Below are positions 7,612 through 13,871 of a stretch of DNA of 13,871 bases, in pieces. Source of the DNA: an uncultured Bacteroidaceae bacterium (GTDB lineage Bacteria; Bacteroidota; Bacteroidia; Bacteroidales; Bacteroidaceae); contig CAKQYA010000045.1 of NCBI GenBank assembly GCA_934293005.1, positions 1-13,871 of the forward strand, written 5' to 3'. The translations under genes and the position numbers were made by a program. The stretch's first letter is position 1. Each line of letters opens with the position of its first letter. The notes below the pieces were generated by a model that searched no databases, was not told the DNA's origin, and saw only the letters and a program-made list of their open reading frames with translations.

Positions 7612-7807
7612 CCCCAAATAGGTCTTTAGATTTCATTTCTTGTTAGTGTTTGTTTCGAGCTGGTTGTAACAGCCTGCGTTGAAGGCATAGCTGGCTATGT
7701 CGAAACGCAAATGGAAGCAAGATGCCGAAAGAAACGCAGACAAGAGTTGAAAAGAAGCAATAATGCCATCACAGTCTTTCTGTTTCGGTCTAATGGCCGA
7801 TTTGGGG
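7612..7807. repeat. MITE-like repeat element, copy B, between leuC and leuD
   Basis: A 196-bp element with terminal inverted repeats: CCCCAAATAGGTCTTTAGA (7612-7630) and TCTAATGGCCGATTTGGGG (7789-7807), matching at 16 of 19 positions. The 118-bp core (7639-7756) is the sister of copy A. Stem-forming segments are kept, and changes fall mostly in loops or wobble pairs (for example GGTTG-TAA-CAGCC against GGTTG-CAA-CAGCC). No target-site duplication is obvious and no protein is encoded. It occupies about half of the 370-bp leuC-leuD gap; the rest (7506-7611 and 7808-7875) shows no gene. The element would be transcribed as part of the leu mRNA. Confidence 0.85.
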
Positions 7808-7875
7808 TTACTTGTTCCTGACAACCATTTCCCTTATGGCTGCGGATGTCTTATGCTATTGCTGTGAAAACAGCT

Positions 7876-9342
7876 TTACAATTTTCTTGGGTCAGTGATC
7901 ACACCCGTTATGGCGCTTGCTGCAACCACAAGCGGTGATGCAAGGATTGTGCGCGCACCTGGTCCCTGACGTCCCACGAAGTTGCGGTTGCTTGTCGATA
8001 TTGCAAGTTTGCCTGCTGGCACCTTGTCGGGATTCATGGCCAAGCAAGCCGAGCATGATGGAAGACGAAGCTCAAAGCCCGCATCCTCAAGTATCTTGTC
8101 AATGCCCTCGTCTATAATCTGCTGACGCACAAGCCATGAGCCTGGAACGATCCATGCCACCACATTGTCGGCCTTCTTCTTGCCCTTCACCACTGAGGCA
8201 AAAGCGCGAAAGTCTTCTATGCGGCCATTTGTGCAGGCTCCGAGGAAACAATAATCCACTGGAGTGCCCTCAAGTTTTTGGCCTGGTTCAAACTGCATAT
8301 AGTCGAGCATGGCAAGAAACTGTTCCTTCTCCGAATCAGACATGCCATCAGCTACAGGTATGTTCTCATCAATGGCGATGCCTGCCCCAGGATTAGTGCC
8401 ATAAGTGATGCGAGGAGCAATGTCCTCTGCACGATATGTCACTTCTTTGTCAAACACAGCATCTGGATCTGAATAGAGTTGTTTCCACTCTTCCACAGCC
8501 TTGTCCCATGCCTCACCCTTTGGCGCATACTCGCGTCCCTTGAGATAAGCGAATGTCGTCTCATCAGGAGCAATAAGTCCAGCACGGGAACCCATCTCTA
8601 TAGAAAGGTTCGACAGAGTGAGACGTCCCTCCATGCTCATATTTCGGATAGCCGAACCTGCATATTCCACTGCATAGCCTGTAGCGCCAGATGTTGTCAT
8701 CTGAGCCATGATATAAAGGGCCACATCTTTGGCTGTGGTGCACTTGGGCAACTCACCCTCAATGTTTATCCTCATCGTCTTTGGCTTGCTCTGGAGAATG
8801 CACTGTGAAGCCAACACCTGTGCCACCTCACTTGTGCCTATGCCCATAGCGATGGCACCCACAGCGCCATGTGTGGATGTGTGGGAGTCGCCACACACTA
8901 TTGTCATGCCTGGAAGAGAAAGAGCTTTCTCTGGGCCCACCACATGTATGATGCCATTGTCCTTTGTACCCATTGCGAAATGCTTGATGCCAAACTCGGC
9001 ACAGTTGGCAGCAAGAGTCTCAACCTGCTTGCGTCCCACAGGATCGTCTATGCGCTCCTGTTGGTCCGACGGTGTGTTGTGGTCAGGCATGGCTACAACA
9101 TGGTCTGGGCGAAACACCTTGATGCCTTTGTCGCGCAACGTGTCAAAAGCCTGAGGTGATGTCACCTCGTGAGCATACAGACGATCTATATACAACTGTG
9201 TAGGGCCGTCTTCCACGTTTTGAACAACGTGAGCGTTCCATATCTTATCAAACAATGTGGCACCCTTTTGCCTCACTGGCGCTTTCCCCTCTGAAGGACG
9301 AGAGCCATCACATGCATTGCAAATATTATTATCTTTGTTCAT
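7876..9342 (-). CDS. leuC: 3-isopropylmalate dehydratase large subunit
   Basis: An aconitase-family [4Fe-4S] enzyme that partners LeuD to isomerise 2-isopropylmalate to 3-isopropylmalate. Iron-sulfur cysteines are C370 in GACTNGR and C430 and C433 in PSCSACLAMN, with the normal 60- and 3-residue spacing. The substrate and cluster region VCGDSHTSTHGAVGAIAMGIG is at 149-169 (aconitase signature). At 488 residues it is about 20 longer than usual because of an N-terminal extension (residues 1-26, with Cys-Asn-Ala-Cys at 8-11) before the usual start at TLFDKIWNAHVV. The ATG at 9342 has an A-rich upstream region. A GTG at codon 23 would give a conventional N-terminus but looks less likely. It lies 109 bp after leuA in the same direction, with no hairpin or promoter between. 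Confidence 0.95.
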   Translation of the reverse strand: MNKDNNICNACDGSRPSEGKAPVRQKGATLFDKIWNAHVVQNVEDGPTQLYIDRLYAHEVTSPQAFDTLRDKGIKVFRPDHVVAMPDHNTPSDQQERIDDPVGRKQVETLAANCAEFGIKHFAMGTKDNGIIHVVGPEKALSLPGMTIVCGDSHTSTHGAVGAIAMGIGTSEVAQVLASQCILQSKPKTMRINIEGELPKCTTAKDVALYIMAQMTTSGATGYAVEYAGSAIRNMSMEGRLTLSNLSIEMGSRAGLIAPDETTFAYLKGREYAPKGEAWDKAVEEWKQLYSDPDAVFDKEVTYRAEDIAPRITYGTNPGAGIAIDENIPVADGMSDSEKEQFLAMLDYMQFEPGQKLEGTPVDYCFLGACTNGRIEDFRAFASVVKGKKKADNVVAWIVPGSWLVRQQIIDEGIDKILEDAGFELRLPSCSACLAMNPDKVPAGKLAISTSNRNFVGRQGPGARTILASPLVVAASAITGVITDPRKL

Positions 9343-9451
9343 TTTTATACCTTTCTATAAATTGCAGTTTTTCTTTTAGGCTTTAAACCTCTTTGCACAT
9401 TATTTCCCTTTGATTGAAATAAGCAGAATACGACAAAGCCCAATGCTCATC

Positions 9452-10954
9452 CTACTTCCTGAACTTATTTATACAATCAATATATGCCTCCACAGAAGCT
9501 GTGACAATATCGGTGTTGGCTCCGAAACCATAATAGACGTGTCCGTCATACTCAACCTGCATATGCACCTTTCCCATATCGTCAGAACCCTTAGATATAG
9601 CCTGAATAGTGAATTCCTTCAATGTCATCTCACGATTGATGATTTTCTTGAGTGCCTTGATGGCCGCATCCACAGGACCGTTGCCTGTCGCAGCAGCCTC
9701 AAAATGCTCCTTGGCAATAGCCAATCCAATGGAAGCTACACTCTTCACGCCCATGCCAGTAGTGACTTGAAGGTAATCAAGCTTGATCTCATGCGTGTCG
9801 GAACGGTCTGCTCCTGCCAGCACAAGCACATCATCGTCTGTGACTTCCTTCTTCTTGTCTGCCAGCTTGAGAAATTGCTCGTAAATCTTGTCAAGCTTCT
9901 CTCCTTCTACTTCCACGCCGTTCACATGCAGACGATGCTTCAGAGCTGCACGGCCTGAGCGCGCTGTCAGCACAATGGCATTGTCGTCGATGCCGACATC
10001 TTTAGGATCCATGATCTCGTATGTGCTAGCATTCTTCAACACGCCATCCTGATGTATGCCGCTTGAATGAGCGAAGGCATTCTTGCCCACAATGGCCTTG
10101 TTGGGCTGCACTGGCATGTTCATCAAACTTGACACCATGCGGCTTGTGGGGTAAATCTTTGTCGTGTTGATGTTGGTCTCAATGCCAAGGTCGGGGTGCG
10201 TCTTGAAGATCATTGCCACCTCTTCAAGCGATGTGTTGCCTGCACGCTCACCGATGCCATTGATTGTCACCTCCACCTGTCGCGCTCCTCCAAGCACACC
10301 TGCCACAGTGTTGGCCGTGGCCATGCCAAGGTCGTTGTGACAATGGGTTGAGAGGATTGATTTGCCTGCAGCAAAAGCATCAACATGCTCATATAGATAT
10401 TTTATCTTCTCGTGATACTCATTAGGCAAACGGAAGCCTGTGGTGTCGGGAATATTGCACACAGTGGCGCCTGCCTTTGTCACAGCGTCTATGACACGCG
10501 CCAAATATTCGTTGTCTGTGCGCCCTGCATCCTCTGCGTAAAACTCCACATCCTCCACATAACGCTTGGCATACTTCACTGCAGCCACGGCACGCTCGAT
10601 GATTTCCTCTGGAGTCGAGTTGAACTTATACTTGATGTGCGATGGAGATGTGCCAATGCCTGTGTGTATGCGCTTGTGCTTAGCATACTGCAAAGCCTCG
10701 GCCGCCACATCTATGTCTTTCTCCACAGCGCGTGTGAGAGCACATATTGTAGGCCATGTCACGGCTTTTGAGATTTCTACCACACTATTGAAATCGCCAG
10801 GACTGGATACAGGGAATCCTGCCTCAATGACATCCACGCCCAAAGCTTCCAACTGCTTTGCCACCTGAATCTTCTCAACAGTGTTGAGCTGACATCCTGG
10901 CACCTGCTCGCCATCTCGAAGCGTAGTGTCGAAAATAAATAATCTATCTGCCAT
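9452..10954 (-). CDS. leuA: 2-isopropylmalate synthase
   Basis: The first committed leucine enzyme: acetyl-CoA plus 2-oxoisovalerate gives 2-isopropylmalate. At 500 residues it is a normal-length bacterial LeuA. Catalytic barrel motifs are DTTLRDGEQ at 9-17, HCHNDLGMATANT at 204-216, NGIGERAGNTSLEE at 232-245 and SSGIHQDG at 297-304. The C-terminal LeuA allosteric (leucine feedback) domain runs from about 385 to 500. It is the first gene of leuA-leuC-leuD and is preceded by a leader peptide, terminator and promoter, so it is predicted to be controlled by attenuation and, at protein level, by leucine inhibition (family knowledge). The ATG at 10954 follows an A/T-rich stretch and is the only sensible start. 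Confidence 0.95.
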   Translation of the reverse strand: MADRLFIFDTTLRDGEQVPGCQLNTVEKIQVAKQLEALGVDVIEAGFPVSSPGDFNSVVEISKAVTWPTICALTRAVEKDIDVAAEALQYAKHKRIHTGIGTSPSHIKYKFNSTPEEIIERAVAAVKYAKRYVEDVEFYAEDAGRTDNEYLARVIDAVTKAGATVCNIPDTTGFRLPNEYHEKIKYLYEHVDAFAAGKSILSTHCHNDLGMATANTVAGVLGGARQVEVTINGIGERAGNTSLEEVAMIFKTHPDLGIETNINTTKIYPTSRMVSSLMNMPVQPNKAIVGKNAFAHSSGIHQDGVLKNASTYEIMDPKDVGIDDNAIVLTARSGRAALKHRLHVNGVEVEGEKLDKIYEQFLKLADKKKEVTDDDVLVLAGADRSDTHEIKLDYLQVTTGMGVKSVASIGLAIAKEHFEAAATGNGPVDAAIKALKKIINREMTLKEFTIQAISKGSDDMGKVHMQVEYDGHVYYGFGANTDIVTASVEAYIDCINKFRK

Positions 10955-11008
10955 ATTATTTTGTTTTTATTATTTTCCCAAGGCAATGACAAAGACTGAT
11001 GTTCGCAT

Positions 11009-11047
11009 AAAAAAACAAACCTTTCCCACTGCCGTGAGAAAGGTTTG
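11009..11047 (-). terminator. Attenuator terminator of the leuA leader
   Basis: The minus-strand RNA forms CAAACCUUUCUCAC, loop GGCA, GUGGGAAAGGUUUG: a 14-bp stem with a single G.U pair, followed by seven U residues. It lies 19 nt after the leader-peptide stop and 54 nt before leuA. The 5' arm CCUUUCUCAC (11034-11043) can instead pair with GUGGGAAAGG inside the leader coding region (11089-11098), which would abolish the terminator. Confidence 0.9.
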
Positions 11048-11065
11048 AATTATGTTGTTATGTCT

Positions 11066-11161
11066 TTATGCTACATAGCATGCACACGCCTTTCCCACCT
11101 GCGGCCTTGTAAGTCGTAGGGAAAGTAGGCTAATGAGTGCTATGTTACTATTTGTTGTCAT
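11066..11161 (-). CDS. leuA operon leader peptide (attenuation)
   Basis: A 31-codon ORF, starting with MTTNSN and then IALISLLSLRL, with five Leu codons (CTC, CTA, CTT, CTA, CTT) and two Ile codons in codons 7-17. Its start is about 12 nt after the predicted transcription start. It is a cis-acting sensor rather than a functional protein. A ribosome stalled on the Leu codons would cover arm 1, CTTTCCC (11119-11125, codons 13-15). Arm 1 otherwise pairs with GGGAAAG of arm 2 (11089-11099, codons 21-25). Arm 2 is then free to pair with arm 3 (11034-11043), forming the antiterminator. The basic-and-Cys tail resembles nothing I can name. The open frame extends upstream to 11251, but the promoter position excludes that start. 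Confidence 0.85.
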   Translation of the reverse strand: MTTNSNIALISLLSLRLTRPQVGKACACYVA

Positions 11162-11179
11162 TTTCTTATTATTTCGGTG

Positions 11180-11212
11180 CAAAGATAGTATTATTTGACA
11201 TATCTTCAAAAC
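11180..11212 (-). promoter_or_regulatory. leuA operon promoter
   Basis: The minus strand reads TTTTG, 19 bp, then TATCTTTG, an excellent match to the Bacteroidetes -33/-7 promoter (TTTG, 19-21 bp, TAnnTTTG). The start of transcription should fall near 11173, giving an approximately 12-nt untranslated region before the leader peptide ATG. The stretch from here to the queC stop (11213-11334) has no gene; it contains only a weak TTTTTCTGT/ACAGAAAAA inverted repeat that might end queC. Confidence 0.8.
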
Positions 11213-11334
11213 ATTTTTCTGTTTTTTTGCATTAAAAGACAGAAAAAGCATAACTGCACATTCTTCACACTGTCATTATTGTCCATGCAAGCCTGTTCAT
11301 TTGCATGCAACGCATTTCCATTGCGCCACATGCA

Positions 11335-11994
11335 TCAGCCGGCATACTCTGTGGTGTCTTCTATGCCAGCTTCAGCCAGAGCTTCCTTGCGCTCTATGCA
11401 TGTGCCACACTTGCCGCAGTGCTTGTCACCGCCCTTATAGCACGACCATGTCTCGCTGTAGTCCAATCCGAGCCTCTTGCCCCGTCTGGCAATGTCGGCC
11501 TTGGTGATGTTAGTGTATGGGGCAAAAACCTCCACTTTGGTATCTGTGCCATCCTCCATCGCCCGACTCATGGAACGTATGAACGACTCACGGCAGTCGG
11601 GATAGATATTGTGGTCTCCGCCATGGTTGGCTATCATCACCCTCTTCAGTCCACGGCTCTCGGCCAGTCCGCAGGCTATCGCCAGCATTATGCCATTGCG
11701 GAAAGGCACAACGGTAGATGCCATATTGTCTGCGGCATAGTGTCCCTCTGGTATGGCATCAGCCCCCTCGAGCAGCGACGACTTGAAGTATTGGTGCATG
11801 AACCCAAGCGGAATGACTATATGCGGGATGTCAAGTCGCTCGCAATGCATTCTTGCCAAAGGTATTTCCTTGTCATTGTGATTGCTCCCGTAGTCAAACG
11901 ACACTCCGAGGGCTATCGTGTCTTTATATTCATAGAGCATGGTCACAGAGTCCATGCCTCCTGAAACTATTATAACAGAATCTTTCATCTTCAT
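11335..11994 (-). CDS. queC: 7-cyano-7-deazaguanine synthase
   Basis: QueC converts 7-carboxy-7-deazaguanine plus ammonia to preQ0, using ATP, on the route to queuosine in tRNA. The PP-loop SGGMDS is at 11-16, VPFRN at 96-100 and YPDCRESF at 131-138. The zinc site is C185, C193, C196 and C199 in the C-x7-C-x2-C-x2-C pattern. The length of 219 is normal. Other queuosine genes (queD, queE, queF) are not in the window. It starts 62 bp after the GH30 gene on the same strand, so it could be co-transcribed with it; no promoter or strong terminator was recognised between. An ATG two codons into the frame is an alternative start. Confidence 0.95.
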   Translation of the reverse strand: MKMKDSVIIVSGGMDSVTMLYEYKDTIALGVSFDYGSNHNDKEIPLARMHCERLDIPHIVIPLGFMHQYFKSSLLEGADAIPEGHYAADNMASTVVPFRNGIMLAIACGLAESRGLKRVMIANHGGDHNIYPDCRESFIRSMSRAMEDGTDTKVEVFAPYTNITKADIARRGKRLGLDYSETWSCYKGGDKHCGKCGTCIERKEALAEAGIEDTTEYAG

Positions 11995-12056
11995 GTGTAA
12001 TCAGCCGGCTATAATCAGAACGGCCTTCATTGATATTAAAAAATAATTTTGAGTAC

Positions 12057-13604
12057 CTACTTTACAAGCAATGTAGTCACAGAACGAGCAGGCAAAACCA
12101 CTCTGTCAAGCTTCATCTCACCCACATGCTTCAAGTTCTCACCTTCTGCATCCGACGTCCTGTAGACTTCTGCTTTTGTTTTCTTGCGCATGTCTTTAGG
12201 CATGCTGAGAGCCACCTTGCGGTCATCACCTGAATAGTTTATCGCCACTATCGCCATTGTGCCATCAGCATTCTTATATGCAGAGAGCATCAAGCCTTGT
12301 GCCGACATATCGCCTCCCATGTCAAGGCGCACAGCGCCTGGACGCACAAAGCGCGAGTAATTGCCTATGGTCCACATCAGTTTGGAGTCGCGCACCATGT
12401 TTTGGTTTGCCACGCCCATTCCTCGTCCAAGGCGTTCTCCTTTCACATACATGCGTATGAGGCCATCTTTATAATTGCCGCCTGCAGCGCGCCACCATTG
12501 CCATGAACGCGCATTTGCCACCGTCAGGTCATAATGCATCACACGTGCCACATAGAGGGCCACCTCCATTGTGAAGTCGAAGCCTCCTCCTCCATGTATC
12601 TCTTCATCATTGCCCATGATGCACAGCTCTGTCATCCAGAATCCCTTGCCCACTCTCTTCAGCGCATCGGCCACACGCTTGCGGTAGCCATACAATCCTT
12701 TTGTGGCATATTCAGGATCCGACGGTGACAGCACTGGTGTGTTTGTCCAATACGAATGGCCAGCCATCACGTCTGCCACACTTCTCAGATTGCCCACATA
12801 GGTGTCGGCCGAGTCTGGGTTCCAGAAACATTGTATCTGATTGCCACGCTGCCAATCTGTCTCATGCACGCCAAGCATGCAGCGCAGGTCGCTCGACTCA
12901 TTGATGAGTATCTTCGTGTCGAGTTTTCTTTTCTGCAATTCATAGTCAAGATGTCGAGCCACACGCGCTATCTCTCTGTTGGTGGCCGGCGTGCCTTCCT
13001 GCTTTGGCCCTTGCCAGTTCCAATGTCCATCGGGCTCATTCACCGGACACACATAGCCGAAGTTGATGCCGTCTTCTTTCTTGGCTGTTTCCAGCATATC
13101 TGCAATATAAGAGGCAAATGCGCCATACGAGTCTTCACGAAGGTTGAGAGTGCCGCCACGGCCTGTATTGGTGGCGAGGCCATTCTGAGTGAGAGTCACT
13201 GGAGGCGAGTTGTAGAACGCCAAGAACGTGGGCACTCCTCTCTCCTTGGCCAGCCGCAAGAAACGGCGCTGTCCTGTCTGCTTCTCAAAATATTCTGTGC
13301 GCGTGTCACGGTTTATCTGAGCTGAGTCGCCTTGGCTGGCACTGCCTGCACCTGCATTGAATCGCCACACGCTGAGTCCTATGCCTTTATCTTTTGAGAA
13401 GAGCCAATCGGCCACTTTCACCTGAAGCGAATCATCCCATTCACCTATCTGCCACATGCTCCATGCATCACTGGCTCCAAAGCCATCTATTGTCTGCTGC
13501 ATGTGGTCTGTCACTTCATAGCGTGACACGCTTTCAGTCTGAGCAAACATTCCCAATGGAAATGCCATCCCAACACACATGGCCATCATCTTTGTCATTT
13601 TCAT
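12057..13604 (-). CDS. Secreted GH30-family glycoside hydrolase
   Basis: A clan GH-A (beta/alpha)8 hydrolase with a C-terminal beta-sandwich, 515 residues from the chosen start. The signal peptide MKMTKMMAMCVGMAFPLG runs to a FAQ-type cleavage site, so it is exported. QTIDGFGASDAWSMW near the N-terminus is the typical GH30 opening motif. The predicted acid/base Glu is E190 in CPVNEPDGHW and the nucleophile is E327 in WMTELC. The C-terminal part (from about 400) has the strand-rich IVAINYSGDD segment of the GH30 beta domain. The pattern resembles the endo-beta-1,6-galactanase-like branch of GH30, but the glycan target is not proven. It stands alone, without SusC/SusD genes. I preferred the ATG at 13604 over 13640 because it begins a clean signal peptide. 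Confidence 0.85.
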   Translation of the reverse strand: MKMTKMMAMCVGMAFPLGMFAQTESVSRYEVTDHMQQTIDGFGASDAWSMWQIGEWDDSLQVKVADWLFSKDKGIGLSVWRFNAGAGSASQGDSAQINRDTRTEYFEKQTGQRRFLRLAKERGVPTFLAFYNSPPVTLTQNGLATNTGRGGTLNLREDSYGAFASYIADMLETAKKEDGINFGYVCPVNEPDGHWNWQGPKQEGTPATNREIARVARHLDYELQKRKLDTKILINESSDLRCMLGVHETDWQRGNQIQCFWNPDSADTYVGNLRSVADVMAGHSYWTNTPVLSPSDPEYATKGLYGYRKRVADALKRVGKGFWMTELCIMGNDEEIHGGGGFDFTMEVALYVARVMHYDLTVANARSWQWWRAAGGNYKDGLIRMYVKGERLGRGMGVANQNMVRDSKLMWTIGNYSRFVRPGAVRLDMGGDMSAQGLMLSAYKNADGTMAIVAINYSGDDRKVALSMPKDMRKKTKAEVYRTSDAEGENLKHVGEMKLDRVVLPARSVTTLLVK

Positions 13605-13653
13605 ATAGTCTAACGATATATTATTGTGGTTAACAAGCAAATCACATCCTTAA

Positions 13654-13674
13654 CCCCTAATAGGTCATTAGATT
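13654..13674. repeat. Solo repeat-element end upstream of the GH30 gene
   Basis: This stretch opens with CCCCTAATAGGTCATTAGA, the same terminal motif found at 6600, 7612 and, inverted, 7789-7807 and 6866-6884. No partner end or core follows before the window closes. On the minus strand it falls within the predicted 5' untranslated region of the GH30 gene. Confidence 0.6.
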
Positions 13675-13690
13675 GCGATGGTTTCAATCA

Positions 13691-13698
13691 CAAATATA
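13691..13698 (-). promoter_or_regulatory. -7 box for the GH30 gene
   Basis: The minus strand reads TATATTTG, matching TAnnTTTG. The nearest TTTG upstream is 25 bp away, longer than the usual 19-21 bp. It predicts a 5' UTR of about 80 nt containing the solo repeat end. The rest of 13699-13871 shows no supported gene. Confidence 0.45.
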
Positions 13699-13871
13699 GC
13701 ACTTTTATTCCAGACACGCATCACAAATGCTTTAAAAAACCTTGTCTGCTTGCCATATTCATCAGTTTCCCTTTTGACTTGTCCTTTGTTTTTAATATCT
13801 TTCCTCTATAAAACAAAAATGAATATCTCCGCAAAAGGTAACTAAACACCTGTATAATGAAAATGAGGCGC

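Noticed and set aside
7633..7824. Minus-strand ORF of 63 codons in repeat copy B
   Set aside because: It spans the element including both inverted ends; there is no matching protein in copy A and no start context.
11305..11964. Long plus-strand ORF (219 codons) antisense to queC
   Set aside because: It lies almost wholly over queC, which has all of its catalytic and zinc motifs. The translation is rich in His, Cys and Arg, typical of an antisense shadow.
13857..13871. Possible plus-strand gene start (ATG AAA ATG AGG CGC) at the right edge
   Set aside because: Only five codons are visible, and no TAnnTTTG promoter is found upstream.
1..13871. CRISPR array, tRNA, rRNA or insertion sequence with transposase
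   Set aside because: No regularly spaced repeats, no cloverleaf or rRNA sequence, and no transposase or integrase motifs were seen on either strand.

Overview
The window looks like chromosomal DNA of a Bacteroidales bacterium, most likely Prevotellaceae. The evidence is Bacteroidetes-type promoter -7 boxes (TAnnTTTG) in front of several genes, A-rich start regions without clear Shine-Dalgarno sequences, an NVEAL-like small protein beside a 6-bladed beta-propeller gene, an OprO/P-type porin, a GH30 hydrolase, and a leucine gene set with a second isopropylmalate-synthase-like gene as in Bacteroides. Genus is an inference. There are no rRNA or tRNA genes, CRISPR arrays, transposases or phage genes.

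Layout. (1) 1-1742, minus strand: an accessory cassette of a shortened NVEAL-like gene, overlapping by ATGA a 6-bladed beta-propeller gene, and bracketed by two identical 50-bp direct repeats (195-244 and 1693-1742). (2) 1833-3359, minus: an isopropylmalate/citramalate synthase-like paralogue with its own promoter. (3) 3584-6598, plus: an OprO/P-like porin and a sodium:solute symporter. (4) 6599-6890: a boundary between convergent genes made of a repeat element, a 20-bp perfect bidirectional terminator hairpin and a palindrome built from repeat-element ends. (5) 6891-11212, minus: the leucine genes leuA-leuC-leuD, with a second copy of the repeat element between leuC and leuD. Ahead of leuA are a promoter, a 31-codon leader peptide rich in Leu and Ile codons, and a terminator that can be replaced by an antiterminator. 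(6) 11335-13604, minus: queC (queuosine pathway) and a secreted GH30-family glycoside hydrolase. One more repeat-element end sits in the 5' region of the GH30 gene.

How it works together. LeuA makes 2-isopropylmalate and LeuC/LeuD isomerise it; leuB (isopropylmalate dehydrogenase) is not here. In related genomes the second synthase gene sits in the same cluster as leuA, leuC and leuD; here the plus-strand porin/symporter pair separates it from them, so the cluster appears rearranged. The leuA leader reads as classical ribosome-mediated attenuation: stalling at scarce Leu codons would free an internal segment to disrupt the terminator.

The most interesting items are the complete four-arm leucine attenuator, the structured intergenic repeat family (two 118-bp cores that differ at 5 positions, plus several separate ends), and the direct-repeat-flanked NVEAL/propeller cassette whose small gene seems to have lost its signal peptide to the repeat. 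No wholly new multi-gene system is evident.
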